Of a stretch of 64,000 nt of DNA, positions 1 to 9,246 are shown in pieces. This DNA is from Paenibacillus sp. FSL R10-2782. GTDB lineage: Bacteria > Bacillota > Bacilli > Paenibacillales > Paenibacillaceae. Within the stretch, counting starts at the first letter, position 1, and every line of letters starts with the position of its first letter. The notes beneath the pieces were generated by a model. The model saw only the letters and a list, made by a program, of their open reading frames with translations. It did not search any database and had not been told where the DNA came from. The translations under genes and the position numbers were made by a program. Where the stretch lies: contig NZ_CP151951.1 of NCBI RefSeq assembly GCF_038592985.1, forward strand, positions 3,897,001 through 3,961,000. The letters run 5' to 3'.

Positions 1-217
1 TTTTCATGTTAACCACACTCTTTTCCTTTTTCTTGATAACCCGGCACGTAGCTGGCTCATTGAATAGTACATCATTCATTTTTACACGTCAATGCTTTTA
101 TCCAATAATCCCTATGCAAAAGGTGAGCTATAAAATTTCTGGGCTCAAAGTTATCCTAGGTTGACTCATTCATAGACAGACTATTCATTTGATCTATCCT
201 CACAGTAACTTTTTTCT

Positions 218-246
218 GTACCTTTACGTCCAAGGTTTCGTATAAT
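218..246 (+). promoter_or_regulatory. possible promoter of the MFS gene
   Basis: A perfect TATAAT lies at 241-246, about 59 bases before the ATG at 305. No good -35 hexamer stands 17 bases upstream (GTACCT is poor). The rest of 1-304 is AT-rich, and I see no gene or terminator in it. Confidence 0.35.
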
Positions 247-304
247 AGATTTCAATATGAAGATTAGTAATATTTACCTCGTCTTTGAATGAAAGGAAGG
301 CATT

Positions 305-1606
305 ATGGAAACCCAAAATTCAACCCTATCCTCTGCTTCACCCGAAGGAAGACGTTCAGCTTGGGCCACCTTCACTTCGCCTTTAAGGCAATCCAAAGCG
401 TTCACTCTACTGTGGCTTGGACATTGGATCGCTATGCTGGGAACCTCGGTCACCACCGTCATTTTGCCACTGGTTATCTATTCCCTGACCGGCTCGACTA
501 CAATCATGGGTCTGGCGATGACTGTCTATATGCTGCCTAACGTGCTTATTCTGCCCTTTGCCGGGATGATCGTGGATCGGATTGACCGAATCCGTCTGCT
601 TCTGTTCACCAACATTGCCCGCTTTGGGCTGATGTTCGCTGCGGCGGTGTTGATGTTTACCGACGGGATGAAACTGCCGTATCTGTTCGTTGGCCTTGCC
701 TTATACGGATTGATGGACGGTATCTTTAATCCGGCTTATTCTGCCCTGCGCGCACAGGTATTTACGCCGGACATTCGCAATGCGGCTAACGCGCTCAGTC
801 AGATTAGTATTCAAGCCGTCCGCCTTCTCGGCCCTCCACTGGGCGGCTTCATTGTATCCTTCACCTCACCAGGGGTCGGCTTTGGTCTGGATTCTGTCGC
901 CTATCTGATATCTTTTGCCTGCTTCTGGATGCTGAGCAGTCATTTGGCCTCGATCATCGGTAAGCGCCAGGCAAATGCAGAACAACAGGATCAGGAAGGT
1001 CAGCATTTTCTCAAAGATTTTATTGCGGGCTTTACGATTCTTAAAAGTCATCCGTGGCTGTGGATTACGATTCTGGCTTTTTCCTTCATTAATATTTGTT
1101 ACTCAGGCATTATTGCAGTACTCATTCCGTGGCTGTTCAAGGTTCATCATAGCTACAGTCCAGTCGTGTATGGCGTTGCGATGGCAAGCAGCGGCATCGG
1201 CGCTATGCTGGGTGCCTTTGTATACGGGTCGCGCAAGCACTGGAAGCATCGCGGCCTGCTCGCTTACCTTGGAGCTTTTATCAGCGGGCTTGCTTTATTA
1301 TTGTTGTCTGTAGTCACCTGGATGCCGGGACTGATTATGAGCATGATGCTTGAAGGGTTCGGCATTATGATATTTGCAATCATTTGGGAAACAAGCCTTC
1401 AGGAAATGGTTCCCGCCGAATCCTTTGGCCGTGTAGCCAGTCTGGATCTAATGTTTTCCTTTGCCTTACTGCCTGTAGGCTATCTGGCTGTGGGTGCGAT
1501 GGCGGACAAGCTTGGCGGCATTTTCACTATCGGTCTATTTTCAACCGTTGGCATGTGCATCGTGTTGGGTGTCTTATGTGTTCCACATATCAGACGGTTT
1601 CAATAA
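305..1606 (+). CDS. MFS efflux transporter (MFS_3 / macrolide-efflux type)
   Basis: A 433-residue major facilitator superfamily protein, predicted to export a drug or metabolite across the cytoplasmic membrane by proton antiport. The sequence shows about twelve hydrophobic segments, an early LGHWIAMLGTSVTT first helix and the loop motif GMIVDRIDRIR between helices 2 and 3. These are typical of the EntS/MefA-like MFS_3 group. The start is set by AAGGAAGG 6 bases before ATG 305. The gene stands alone between an AT-rich leader and a strong terminator, with no adjacent regulator. Substrate cannot be told from sequence. Family assignment is firm; substrate is unknown. Confidence 0.85.
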   Translation: METQNSTLSSASPEGRRSAWATFTSPLRQSKAFTLLWLGHWIAMLGTSVTTVILPLVIYSLTGSTTIMGLAMTVYMLPNVLILPFAGMIVDRIDRIRLLLFTNIARFGLMFAAAVLMFTDGMKLPYLFVGLALYGLMDGIFNPAYSALRAQVFTPDIRNAANALSQISIQAVRLLGPPLGGFIVSFTSPGVGFGLDSVAYLISFACFWMLSSHLASIIGKRQANAEQQDQEGQHFLKDFIAGFTILKSHPWLWITILAFSFINICYSGIIAVLIPWLFKVHHSYSPVVYGVAMASSGIGAMLGAFVYGSRKHWKHRGLLAYLGAFISGLALLLLSVVTWMPGLIMSMMLEGFGIMIFAIIWETSLQEMVPAESFGRVASLDLMFSFALLPVGYLAVGAMADKLGGIFTIGLFSTVGMCIVLGVLCVPHIRRFQ

Positions 1607-1609
1607 AAA

Positions 1610-1660
1610 AAGCTGCTCCTGCTGGTTCATTTGCGAACCTTGCGGGAAGCAGCTTCTTTT
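1610..1660 (+). terminator. intrinsic terminator of the MFS gene
   Basis: AAGCTGCT (1610-1617) pairs with AGCAGCTT (1648-1655), with further pairing inside, followed by TCTTTT. It lies 4 bases after the stop codon. Confidence 0.8.
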
Positions 1661-1712
1661 CATTTTGTAGCCTTATGCCCTATGAGGACTAGTGGAATCG
1701 ATTATTTATGGT

Positions 1713-1970
1713 TTAGCCTCTGCTCCGTCCAACGGAACGGAAGATCAAGCTTACGATGACAACCAGTACAATCGCACCAATTAATGCAGGAACGATGTAG
1801 AACGATCCGATTACAGGACCCCAGTTTCCCAGAATCAAGCTTCCCAACCATCCACCGATAAAACCGGCGATGATATTGCCAATTACACCACCCGGAACAT
1901 CACGACCTGCGATAATTCCTGCCACCCAACCAATAATACCTCCAACAATCAATGCCCATAACCAACTCAT
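1713..1970 (-). CDS. GlsB/YeaQ/YmgE-family stress membrane protein
   Basis: An 85-residue, three-helix membrane protein of the transglycosylase-associated (GlsB/YeaQ/YmgE) family. It opens with MSWLWALIVGGIIGWVAGII and has the typical Gly-rich GGVIGNIIAGFIGGWLG core and a short basic tail (RSVGRSRG). Members are small general-stress proteins whose biochemical role is not established; the transglycosylase link is historical. AGGTGA stands 8 bases before the ATG. It is monocistronic and antisense to its neighbours. The 298 bases upstream (1971-2268) hold no other gene; I looked for a sigma-B promoter there and saw no convincing one. Confidence 0.88.
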   Translation of the reverse strand: MSWLWALIVGGIIGWVAGIIAGRDVPGGVIGNIIAGFIGGWLGSLILGNWGPVIGSFYIVPALIGAIVLVVIVSLIFRSVGRSRG

Positions 1971-2268
1971 TTTACTTCACCTCGTTTAAGTTTTTTATCG
2001 TTGTGTTCTATTATTAACCACTCGAACTCCTTTTGAACATGTCGAGCACAAATGGTTAATATTACCTAATGAACAGAACAATGACTTAGGAGCTTGATAC
2101 CATCCTACGTGCCTACCTGCCTATTTATAACCCTTGTGTGAAAAGAGTGTCTCAAATGGGGGTTATCCTTGTGTTCCTGCTTTCTTTGTGCCATTCTCAC
2201 ATTATGGCTTTGTTAAAGTCACTTCATGCATAATTCGCAAAAATAACTGATCTAAGGAGTGACCTCAA

Positions 2269-2532
2269 CTGGAATGTCGTATCGGATGTGCCGCGTGTTG
2301 TATTGCTATTACAATTTCATCCCCTATTCCGGGCATGCCTGACGGAAAACCGGCTGGTGTCCCTTGCCCACAGCTCACTTTGGATAACCGTTGCCGATTG
2401 TTTGGCAAGCCTGAGCGTCCAGCCGTATGCAGTGGCTTTCATGCTGATGAAGATACGTGCGGAAGCACCAACGAAGAAGCATTTGAGCTGCTGAGAGAGC
2501 TGGAAAAGTCAACTCTACCGGGTAAAGCTTGA
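2269..2532 (+). CDS. YkgJ-family cysteine-cluster protein, CTG start
   Basis: An 87-residue protein of the YkgJ/UPF0153 zinc- or iron-chelating cysteine-cluster family. The N-terminal CxxxCxxCC motif (CRIGCAACC, residues 3-11) is followed by SSPIPGMPDGKPAGVPC, NRCRLFGKPERPAVC and a last Cys in EDTCG, matching the family from end to end. The first in-frame ATG (2335) would remove the cysteine cluster. An in-frame TGA at 2260-2262 leaves only CTG 2269 as a sensible start, with AAGGAG (2254-2259) 9 bases before it. Metal binding is inferred from the motif. The role is unknown across the family. It ends 40 bases before the esterase start. Confidence 0.8.
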   Translation: MECRIGCAACCIAITISSPIPGMPDGKPAGVPCPQLTLDNRCRLFGKPERPAVCSGFHADEDTCGSTNEEAFELLRELEKSTLPGKA

Positions 2533-2572
2533 GTAGATACTCATTCTATATATGAAGGAGGATTTTTTCACT

Positions 2573-3528
2573 ATGAATTTCATTGAAAAAAGAATTGCCG
2601 AATTGAAGCAGTATCAACCGGATCTGACCGCCCCGAAGGATATCGGGCAGTTCTGGGACAAAACACTGGAAGATGTACAGGCTAAACCCGTGCGTGCGTT
2701 CAAAACACCAGTGGTAACGCCGTATCCTCATATTCATGCCTCACGGGTTACCTTTGAAGGTGTAGATGATACGCCACTGCATGCTTGGTATATACGCCCC
2801 CAATTTGCCGGAAATCAAAAGCTGCCGTGTGTTGTCCTTTTCCATGGCTACACAGGTGGCAAGGGCTATCCTGAGGATTACTCGTCCTGGCTGATGCTTG
2901 GCTTTGCTGTATTTGCCGTAGATATACGCGGTCAGGGGGGTGAAACAGGAGACCGTCTGGATGAACCTCATGGTACGGTTAAAGGCTGGGTAACGAAAGG
3001 GATCCTTGATAAGGATACCTGCTACTACAAATCGATAACGACAGATGCCCTCAGAGCCGTAGATTGGTGGCAGAGCAGCCGGATGTGGATGCGAGCAAAA
3101 TCGCAATCTCTGGGGCTAGCCAGGGCGGCGGACTTGCATTAATGGTAGCTGCGCTCAGCGATAAGCCTGCTATTACAGTGGCTGACATTCCTAATATGTG
3201 TCATATGGATTTTGGAATGATGAATTCTACCAGCTCGCTGACAGAAGCTGCCGAATTCGCAAACCGATTCCCGGAGCATTTGGAGCAGGTGCTACATACA
3301 TTGAGTTATTTTGACGTCATGAATCTTGCTCATCGCATTCGTATTCCTGTCATGGTATCGGTAGGACTCAAGGATACCGTATGTATGCCAGAAACGATTT
3401 TTGCCGCATATAGTCGCATTGAATCGCCTAAAACAATTGAAGTTTATCCATTTACAGGACATTGGGTGGAAGGCTTTCAAAGACGCAAAACTGCTGAATT
3501 TTTGGTGAAATCTTTAACATTGAATTGA
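2573..3528 (+). pseudogene. acetylxylan esterase / cephalosporin-C deacetylase, frameshifted
   Basis: The two halves together make a complete carbohydrate esterase family 7 alpha/beta hydrolase of about 320 residues, which would remove acetyl groups from xylan oligomers or cephalosporin C. Frame one (ATG 2573, AAGGAGG 10 bases upstream) runs to about 3066 and contains the oxyanion region FHGYTGGKG and DIRGQGG. Frame two continues from about 3064 with the nucleophile elbow GASQGGG, the acid in GLKDTV and the base in GHWVEGF. The junction reads GATTGGTGG where an intact frame needs one more G (GATTGGGTGG). This gives DWVAEQPDVDASKI, a smooth family match. It is thus a single-base deletion in a G run: either a real recent lesion or a sequencing error. 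No other damage is seen. Confidence 0.8.
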
Positions 3529-3647
3529 ACTGGTTTCCGGTGCACAAAAAAAGAACACCACGCGTTAAACTGCGCAATGCTCTCTTCTCTTCTGCACCGG
3601 GGCTTAAGGAATAGCTCCTCAAATCTCACTCGACGTATACTAAAATA

Positions 3648-4010
3648 TTACGATGCGGCTCGCTGCTCTGCTGCCGAATCCCCTGTCCATTTTCTCACCC
3701 AAACCCAATCCATAATGATCAGACCAAAAGGAATGAAGGACGCCAACATCATGAATAGAGGCCGCCGGAGGGACCAATTCAGTGCTGATTTGCCATAGAT
3801 CAAAGCGACGAGGAGCAGCAAAAAGCTGATCCGGTATATGTTACCGATCACCATGACTGTCTGGGTCATGCCCGCAGCTTGCAGCGGCTGATGGGTGAAT
3901 AGTATTGCCAAATACGCTATACCTTGAATCCAGAGCATGAGTCGGACACGCCCCAAAGGTGTTCTTAACACAAATTCGTTCCCCTTTCCCAAAGCCAGGA
4001 TGTTTTTCAT
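3648..4010 (-). CDS. DUF3817-like small integral membrane protein
   Basis: A 120-residue protein with three predicted membrane segments. LRTPLGRVRLMLWIQGIAY, YRISFLLLLVALIYG and WSLRRPLFMMLASFIPFG match the pattern of DUF3817 (a G-H/Y segment, then W-S-L-R followed by a P-F-G helix). AAGGAAG lies about 9 bases before the ATG. It stands convergent with the esterase and divergent from the oxidoreductase gene. DUF3817 proteins have no assigned function; the family call is from pattern memory and moderately sure. Confidence 0.6.
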   Translation of the reverse strand: MKNILALGKGNEFVLRTPLGRVRLMLWIQGIAYLAILFTHQPLQAAGMTQTVMVIGNIYRISFLLLLVALIYGKSALNWSLRRPLFMMLASFIPFGLIIMDWVWVRKWTGDSAAEQRAAS

Positions 4011-4142
4011 CCTACACTTCCTTCATTATAACGAAAAGGTTCCTAAACTCCAACCGATTCAACTTCAACTCTAAACCATCCAACTTCATGTTTTGACCAA
4101 ATGAGTTGTGTCTGATACAGTTGTGTAAGAGGTGATTGCAAA

Positions 4143-5147
4143 ATGCTTAAACTGGGAATACTGGACCAGTCTCATATTCCTGAAGGCGGTACTGCTCAGG
4201 ATGCCTTGTCCCATACAACAGCGTTGGCGCGTGAAGCCGACAAGCTGGGGTATAGCCGTTATTGGGTGTCTGAGCATCATGCGTCGAAAATGCTTGCACA
4301 CTCCAGTCCTGAGGTGCTGATCGCACATTTGGCTGCCAATACGTCACGTATTCGTGTCGGCTCAGGCGGTATTATGCTGCCACACTACAGCGCATATAAA
4401 GTCGCTGAGAATTTCCGGCTGCTAGAGGCGCTACATCCGGGCCGAATTGACCTGGGTCTGGGGCGTGCTCCCGGCGGTTTGCCGCTGGCAACACGTGCCT
4501 TGCAGGAAGGTAAGCACCAATCCGTCGAGCAATATCCACAACAGATTCTCGATTTAATTGATTATTTCCATGATTCTGTGCCTGCTGACCATCGGTTTGC
4601 CGGGCTTCATGCGGCACCGACGATTTCAACCATTCCTGAACTGTGGCTGCTCGGTTCCAGTGGAGAAAGCGCAAGATTAGCCGCGATGATGGGCGCATCC
4701 TATGCCTTTGCCCAATTTTTCGGCACACCAGGTGGGATAGAAGCTACCACACGTTACCACGATCAGTATCAGCCTTCCATCCTGGGCGATAAGCCCCGCT
4801 CCATGGCAGCAGTTACTGTGTCATGCGCCGAAACTACAGAAGAGGCCGAGCAGTTGGCTTCCAGCGCCAGCCTGTTTTTCCTGCTGCTTATGCAAGGCAA
4901 AGAATTGACTTCACTGCCATCGGTAAAAACAGCACTATCCTATCCGTACACGGAGTTTGATCGCGAGCGACTGCGTCAGTCAGCAGCATGGCGCGTTGTC
5001 GGTACACCCGATCAGTGTAAGGAGCAATTACTACGCTTGGCTGAGCAGTATCGTACCGATGAGCTGCTAGTTGTCTCATCCATTCATGACTTTGATAAGC
5101 GCGTTCAGTCCTATCGTCTGCTGGCCAAAGCTTTTGATTTGGCTTAA
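4143..5147 (+). CDS. LLM-class flavin-dependent oxidoreductase (luciferase-like)
   Basis: A 334-residue cytoplasmic monooxygenase-type protein of the bacterial luciferase-like superfamily, MsnO8/YhbW group, expected to use reduced FMN and oxygen on an unknown substrate. It starts MLKLGILDQSHIPEG and has YWVSEHHA, RIRVGSGGIMLPHYSAYKVAE, HPGRIDLGLGRAPGG and VVGTPDQC, all hallmark positions of this group. Length is normal. AGAGGTGA precedes ATG 4143 by 7 bases. It is a single gene ended by its own terminator. Substrate unknown. Confidence 0.88.
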   Translation: MLKLGILDQSHIPEGGTAQDALSHTTALAREADKLGYSRYWVSEHHASKMLAHSSPEVLIAHLAANTSRIRVGSGGIMLPHYSAYKVAENFRLLEALHPGRIDLGLGRAPGGLPLATRALQEGKHQSVEQYPQQILDLIDYFHDSVPADHRFAGLHAAPTISTIPELWLLGSSGESARLAAMMGASYAFAQFFGTPGGIEATTRYHDQYQPSILGDKPRSMAAVTVSCAETTEEAEQLASSASLFFLLLMQGKELTSLPSVKTALSYPYTEFDRERLRQSAAWRVVGTPDQCKEQLLRLAEQYRTDELLVVSSIHDFDKRVQSYRLLAKAFDLA

Positions 5148-5187
5148 ACACAGTTAACCTTTATTTTCGAATATTTATAAAACCCAA

Positions 5188-5231
5188 AACCCCCGCCTAC
5201 CTGTAAGGGCAAAAAGCGGGGGTTCTTTGTT
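5188..5231 (+). terminator. intrinsic terminator of the oxidoreductase gene
   Basis: ACCCCCGC (5189-5196) pairs with GCGGGGGT (5216-5223), followed by TCTTTGTT. Confidence 0.75.
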
Positions 5232-5470
5232 GAGGAATGATCCATTAGGACCAAACTCTATGTGCTATGGAAGTAGTTAAAGCACCACGAAAGTCGAATA
5301 TCATATGGTACTTTAGTATTATGAATACCGGAACTAAAGTGCTGAATGTGTCCTCCTAAAGTTCCGATTCCCATATACCAAAGACGCATACTCTATAATC
5401 CAATATTGAAAAGTATGGACCCAAAAGTCCCATGTTCTTTACTCATTCCGGGCATGATCCCTGTTGTGCC
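5232..5470. other. gene-free gap with an imperfect inverted repeat
   Basis: Intergenic stretch between the oxidoreductase terminator and the endoglucanase stop. It holds an inverted repeat ACTTTAGT (5310-5317) / ACTAAAGT (5333-5340) without a T tract. I see no gene and no clear terminator for the minus-strand endoglucanase. Confidence 0.4.
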
Positions 5471-7039
5471 TTAAGGCTCTATACCCCATGCCAGCTTGCC
5501 CTGTTGATAGACAGTTGCACGGTCCCAGTTTGCGAAGGCAGTTTGGCTGGCACTATACGAATAATCGTTGGTTTCATCAAAATGGCTCCAGTTCGCAGCA
5601 TGGATACGGGGTTGGATTTCTCCGCTTTCCCCACCGGGCTGAATAGTACCCGTTCCATCAGCAAATGAAATTTCCACGTATTTATCAGCCTTGGCCTTCG
5701 GTTCTGGCAATGTTACAAAAGTTGCTTTTACCTTTTCATTTCCAACCTTGGCCCAGTCTACAAAAAATTGCTGACCCTGTTTGCTTTCATCTGTGTAATA
5801 GTAGCGAATTTTCAAATCACTCAGCTTGACCGCCGTTTTTCCTGTGTTTTTGATATTAAATTCAGGGCGGATTACGTTATCCTTGGCATTGGTGTCTCCG
5901 GAACGATATTGAAGCACAATCCCTTGATCGTCAGCACCTGGTGTATTTCCTCCGTTGCCATTATCACCGCCGTTATCTCCACCATTGTTTCCGCCTCCAC
6001 CATTGGTACTGGAGCCTTCCAGAATTGCCTGCTTTACGAATTTGCCGGAAGCCGACAATTGAGAATCAGGCCATCCCCCTTTACGGTTTGCACCAGACAA
6101 GAGCGCAGCAGAGGTCTCATTTTTATCTGCCAGTGACCAGTTTGCCCAGCTAATTCCACGGCTGGCCAGAAAATCGGTCCACACCTTAGCTTCATTCAAG
6201 AACGGACCGCCATTACCCGAAGCATCGCTTGTTCCCCATTCGGTAGCAAATATGCCCACGCCCTTGTTCAGCGCGTAATCGACGCGATCCCGCAGGTATT
6301 GTCCGTGCGTACCGGCATAGAAATGCACGGTATACAGTGTATTTTTGTCTGGAAGCGGGTTATCTGCTGCATCGTGTACATCCTGGCTCCACGTGCCTGT
6401 ACCCGCAATAATAATATTATCCGGGTCTTTGGCCCGAATGACCTGAGATACCTCCAACGCATAAGGACGGATTTGGTTGTTCCAGTTCACGTTTCCGTTC
6501 GGTTCGTTGGCAAGCTCATAGATCACGTTTGGTAAATGACCATACTGAGTTGCAAATTCATTAAAGAAAGCCTTGGCTTCATTTTTATGAATGTTCGGAT
6601 CACCATCCGAGAGAATGTGCCAGTCAATAATAACGTATAATCCCAGCTTCTGTGCTGCCTCAATCGCTTCCTTCACTTTATTTTTTAATGAAGGATTGGC
6701 AATATAACCATCTTCCTCGGTGTATAGCGCAACCCGGAACACGGAAATGCCCCAGTCGTCCCGCAGCCATTTCATCGAGTCCTCATTCACCAGATCCCCA
6801 AACCATTGGACACCATGAGAGCTGATCCCTTTGAGCTGCACAGGCTTCCCGGTTTTATCCACCAGCCTACCATTCTTCACTGAAAGCTGTCCGTAACGCT
6901 CCACGGGAGTTGTCCCGGCAGCCTCTGCGGTCTGCGTATTCCAGTTAAATCCGTTCGTTAACGTCAACAGTAGCACCGCAGTTAACATCACCGCTACTCT
7001 TTTTGCGATCCTTGACAGGACCCATTGCCTATTCATCAT
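5471..7039 (-). CDS. secreted endo-beta-1,4-glucanase, GH5 + CBM3
   Basis: A 522-residue extracellular cellulase. A signal peptide (residues 1 to about 41, ending TAEA-AG) is followed by a GH5 (subfamily 2-like) catalytic domain, about 45-340. A Gly/Asn-rich linker (about 343-366) leads to a family 3 cellulose-binding module (about 370-522, [20 protein letters not shown] then DLKIRYYYT). The acid/base is E179 in YELANEPNG and the nucleophile E267 in [16 protein letters not shown] lies upstream of tandem ATG codons. It matches P. polymyxa Cel5-type enzymes in architecture. It is monocistronic with a probable promoter at 7178-7206 and an untranslated leader of about 135 bases. Confidence 0.95.
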   Translation of the reverse strand: MMNRQWVLSRIAKRVAVMLTAVLLLTLTNGFNWNTQTAEAAGTTPVERYGQLSVKNGRLVDKTGKPVQLKGISSHGVQWFGDLVNEDSMKWLRDDWGISVFRVALYTEEDGYIANPSLKNKVKEAIEAAQKLGLYVIIDWHILSDGDPNIHKNEAKAFFNEFATQYGHLPNVIYELANEPNGNVNWNNQIRPYALEVSQVIRAKDPDNIIIAGTGTWSQDVHDAADNPLPDKNTLYTVHFYAGTHGQYLRDRVDYALNKGVGIFATEWGTSDASGNGGPFLNEAKVWTDFLASRGISWANWSLADKNETSAALLSGANRKGGWPDSQLSASGKFVKQAILEGSSTNGGGGNNGGDNGGDNGNGGNTPGADDQGIVLQYRSGDTNAKDNVIRPEFNIKNTGKTAVKLSDLKIRYYYTDESKQGQQFFVDWAKVGNEKVKATFVTLPEPKAKADKYVEISFADGTGTIQPGGESGEIQPRIHAANWSHFDETNDYSYSASQTAFANWDRATVYQQGKLAWGIEP

Positions 7040-7177
7040 TTACACATTCCTTCCTTTTTATAAAGTGGATAAGCTTATCAGTACGTTGTTCTCCGCCTTT
7101 TTGCTCCCCTCCTTTATACAGCAAGAGGATCAGGTCCAACATTAGGTGTCACTTACCTGTATATGGATGTTACTACT

Positions 7178-7206
7178 ATTATAGTTAGTTCTATGTTACA
7201 TTTCGA
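7178..7206 (-). promoter_or_regulatory. probable promoter of the endoglucanase gene
   Basis: On the minus strand TATAAT (7178-7183) follows TCGAAA (7201-7206, four of six consensus bases) with a 17-base spacer. The remainder of 7040-7432 holds only this promoter and the terminator of the next gene. Confidence 0.5.
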
Positions 7207-7325
7207 CTTTATGGTGGAAAATGAACAGGAAGTCACGGTTTCGGGACAAAATACCCACCTGAAAATTTCGGAATTTGACAAATCTTCCCATTATTAAAGA
7301 AGATTCTAAAACTTCTATACAATAT

Positions 7326-7372
7326 AAAAAAAGACTGCTACCCATGCCCTTCGGCCCGGTATAGCAGTCTTA
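7326..7372 (-). terminator. intrinsic terminator of the 84-residue gene
   Basis: AAGACTGCTA pairs with TAGCAGTCTT across a short GC-rich loop. On the minus strand it is followed by TTTTTTTATA, so it terminates the small gene ending at 7433. Confidence 0.8.
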
Positions 7373-7432
7373 TACATGATCATGTATGTGAATCAAATAA
7401 TGTCAAAAATATCGTATTAACGTATATTCTGC

Positions 7433-7687
7433 CTATTGCCCCTTAGCGGCTGCCTGAGATCCTGTAGTCGTCTGATCTTCCTTCATTTCGCCGCCATCCG
7501 TCAATTGACCTGTCAGTATAGTCTCAGATGAGTTGCCCATTACCTTGTCGATCAGTTGCAGCCAAGGCTCTTCACTTCCTCCACAGCTCTCAATATCACC
7601 AAGCAAGGAGTCCAACGTGGTTCCTTCTTCTGGCAAATCAATAACTAAACTGTCTTCGTCTACCTGGATGGTGCAGCAGGTTTTCAT
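7433..7687 (-). CDS. small acidic protein, unrecognised
   Basis: An 84-residue soluble, acidic protein I do not recognise. It starts MKTCCTIQVDEDSLVIDLPEEG. It has three cysteines (C4, C5 and one in ESCGG) and a polar, low-complexity tail (KEDQTTTGSQAAAKGQ). No membrane segment or signal peptide is seen. GAGGGA precedes the ATG by 7 bases. The gene has its own promoter (7789-7817) and terminator (7326-7372), so it is very likely real. The vicinal cysteines could bind metal or form disulfides, but that is speculation. Confidence 0.65.
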   Translation of the reverse strand: MKTCCTIQVDEDSLVIDLPEEGTTLDSLLGDIESCGGSEEPWLQLIDKVMGNSSETILTGQLTDGGEMKEDQTTTGSQAAAKGQ

Positions 7688-7788
7688 TGTAAATCCCTCG
7701 CTTAATTCTTATTTGAGCATGCACACGCAGGCTCAGATGGGATTAATTCCCATGGGTTCCAAGGATAAGCCCTTTGAATCCGTTTGAT

Positions 7789-7817
7789 ATTATAAACCTA
7801 TTGTTTTGAAATTGCAA
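7789..7817 (-). promoter_or_regulatory. promoter of the 84-residue gene
   Basis: On the minus strand TTGCAA (7812-7817), a 17-base spacer and TATAAT (7789-7794), about 100 bases before the start codon. Confidence 0.6.
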
Positions 7818-7879
7818 TGAACAAATCTTGAACTTTTTTCAGAAATTAGCGAGGGACTACATAAAATTTTCAATAATGG

Positions 7880-8461
7880 CTAGATCCGAGTAACGATTTG
7901 ATCCACCAAGCCATATGCTACTGCTTCCTCTGCCGTAAGGAAGTGATCTCTGTCGGTATCTTTTTCCACACGCTCCAGCGGTTGCCCGGTATGATCTGCC
8001 AAAATACGGTTCAACTGTTTCCTGCTCTTAATCAGACGCTCGGCATAAATCAACACATCTGAAGCTTGGCCCTTGGCTCCGCCCAACGGCTGGTGAATCA
8101 TAATCTCACTGTTGGGCAACGCCATCCGCTTGCCCTTCGTGCCTCCGGTCAGCAAAATCGTACCAAAGCTCGCTGCCATGCCTGTGCATATAGTAGATAT
8201 ATCATTTTTCACAAATTGCATTGTATCATAAATAGCAAACCCTGCTGAAATGGACCCGCCCGGACTGTTAATATACATCTGTATGTCCTTCTCGGAGTCC
8301 TCGGCGGTAAGATGCAGCAGTTGCGCTACAATGACATTTGCCATATGATCCTCAATCTCGCCCGACACCATAATGATACGATCCTTTAATAGCCGGGAAT
8401 AAATATCATAGCTTCGCTCTCCGCGACTTGTGTGCTCAATTACATAAGGAATGGTGCTCAT
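7880..8461 (-). CDS. clpP: ClpP-family serine protease (accessory paralogue)
   Basis: A 193-residue ClpP peptidase subunit, which would form a barrel-shaped tetradecamer degrading proteins fed by a Clp ATPase. The triad is complete: S98 in [12 protein letters not shown]123 in MIHQPLGG and D172. The usual GMAASMGAFLL is altered around the serine, and helix positions differ from housekeeping ClpP, which suggests a second paralogue. AGAGGGGAG precedes the ATG. It lies 20 bases downstream of the ECF sigma gene on the same strand, so the two are probably co-transcribed. The cognate unfoldase is not in the window. Confidence 0.92.
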   Translation of the reverse strand: MSTIPYVIEHTSRGERSYDIYSRLLKDRIIMVSGEIEDHMANVIVAQLLHLTAEDSEKDIQMYINSPGGSISAGFAIYDTMQFVKNDISTICTGMAASFGTILLTGGTKGKRMALPNSEIMIHQPLGGAKGQASDVLIYAERLIKSRKQLNRILADHTGQPLERVEKDTDRDHFLTAEEAVAYGLVDQIVTRI

Positions 8462-8481
8462 TTGCCAAAACTCCCCTCTTG

Positions 8482-9246
8482 TTAAGCGGCCATCCTAGCC
8501 TGCATGTCATGGGAAGGATTAGAGTTCATTTGAGCGCCGGAAGAATAAAAGCTCTGATACAGCACAGATCCGGCAATCGCTATTGGCTCAGCCATATCGT
8601 TCAAGCCAAGCGCAATCCAGCGTTGTGCGTCTCCTGCACGAAAGGCCGCCAAATAAGCCTTAAACCATTCCCGCTCCACTTCATGCTCAGGTAGGGTTAC
8701 AGACTCCAGCCCATTCCCCTCTTTGTACTTCTGGGCAAGCAAAGCGCGGGCACGGCTTAGAGCCGCTTTTACCGCGCCCTCCGTCGTATCCAACAGTTCT
8801 GCCGTTTCCGACGCCGTATAGCCCCATACATCCCGCAGCACCAAGATGGTCCGCTGCCATGGTGATACATGTGTCATTAAATATTGAAGCGCGAGTTCCA
8901 AATCTGGTGTGTAATTTTCTTCATAACACAGTGAAGGCTCATCATACTTTCGGGTATAATTTCCTTCGCTAGGCACAGATAGGCGCTTTTGAGCATTTTG
9001 CCTGCGAATATCATCAATCCACCGATTCCGCGCGGAACGGATTAAATAAGCCTCGCCATTTTCCAGGTCATGCAGTTTTTTCTCAGATTGCAGCATATGC
9101 AGAAAAGTCGCCTGCGCCAAATCCTCCGCATCCCATGTGGAGCCTGTCAACGAAAGACAGTAGCGATACAACGCAGGAAGTACTTTTTCATTCCCCTTAG
9201 CGTGGGAAGATTCATTATTCATCCGTTCGGATATCACAAAGGCCAT
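8482..9246 (-). CDS. ECF-type RNA polymerase sigma factor with C-terminal extension
   Basis: A 254-residue extracytoplasmic-function sigma-70 factor. Region 2 spans [27 protein letters not shown] and [15 protein letters not shown]. Region 4 contains [38 protein letters not shown]-terminal tail of about 70 residues ([13 protein letters not shown]...) resembles the SnoaL-like extension of SigJ/ECF41-like factors, although no DGGG motif is seen. I chose the ATG at 9246 because an AAAGGGGGGG run lies 8 bases upstream; an in-frame ATG at 9294 has no ribosome-binding site. No anti-sigma gene is adjacent. ClpP follows 20 bases later. Confidence 0.85.
   Translation of the reverse strand: MAFVISERMNNESSHAKGNEKVLPALYRYCLSLTGSTWDAEDLAQATFLHMLQSEKKLHDLENGEAYLIRSARNRWIDDIRRQNAQKRLSVPSEGNYTRKYDEPSLCYEENYTPDLELALQYLMTHVSPWQRTILVLRDVWGYTASETAELLDTTEGAVKAALSRARALLAQKYKEGNGLESVTLPEHEVEREWFKAYLAAFRAGDAQRWIALGLNDMAEPIAIAGSVLYQSFYSSGAQMNSNPSHDMQARMAA

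Noticed and set aside
1971..2060. Sigma-B promoter for the GlsB-like stress gene
   Set aside because: No pair of GTTT and GGGTA elements at the right spacing was found.
3537..3600. CCGGTGCA/TGCACCGG arms after the esterase taken as a terminator
   Set aside because: The 48-base loop and missing T tract make it unlikely to terminate.
5310..5340. Inverted repeat ACTTTAGT/ACTAAAGT taken as a terminator
   Set aside because: AT-rich, weak stem and no T tract on either strand.
6301..6462. Short plus-strand frames inside the endoglucanase
   Set aside because: No start signals; fully inside a well-supported gene.
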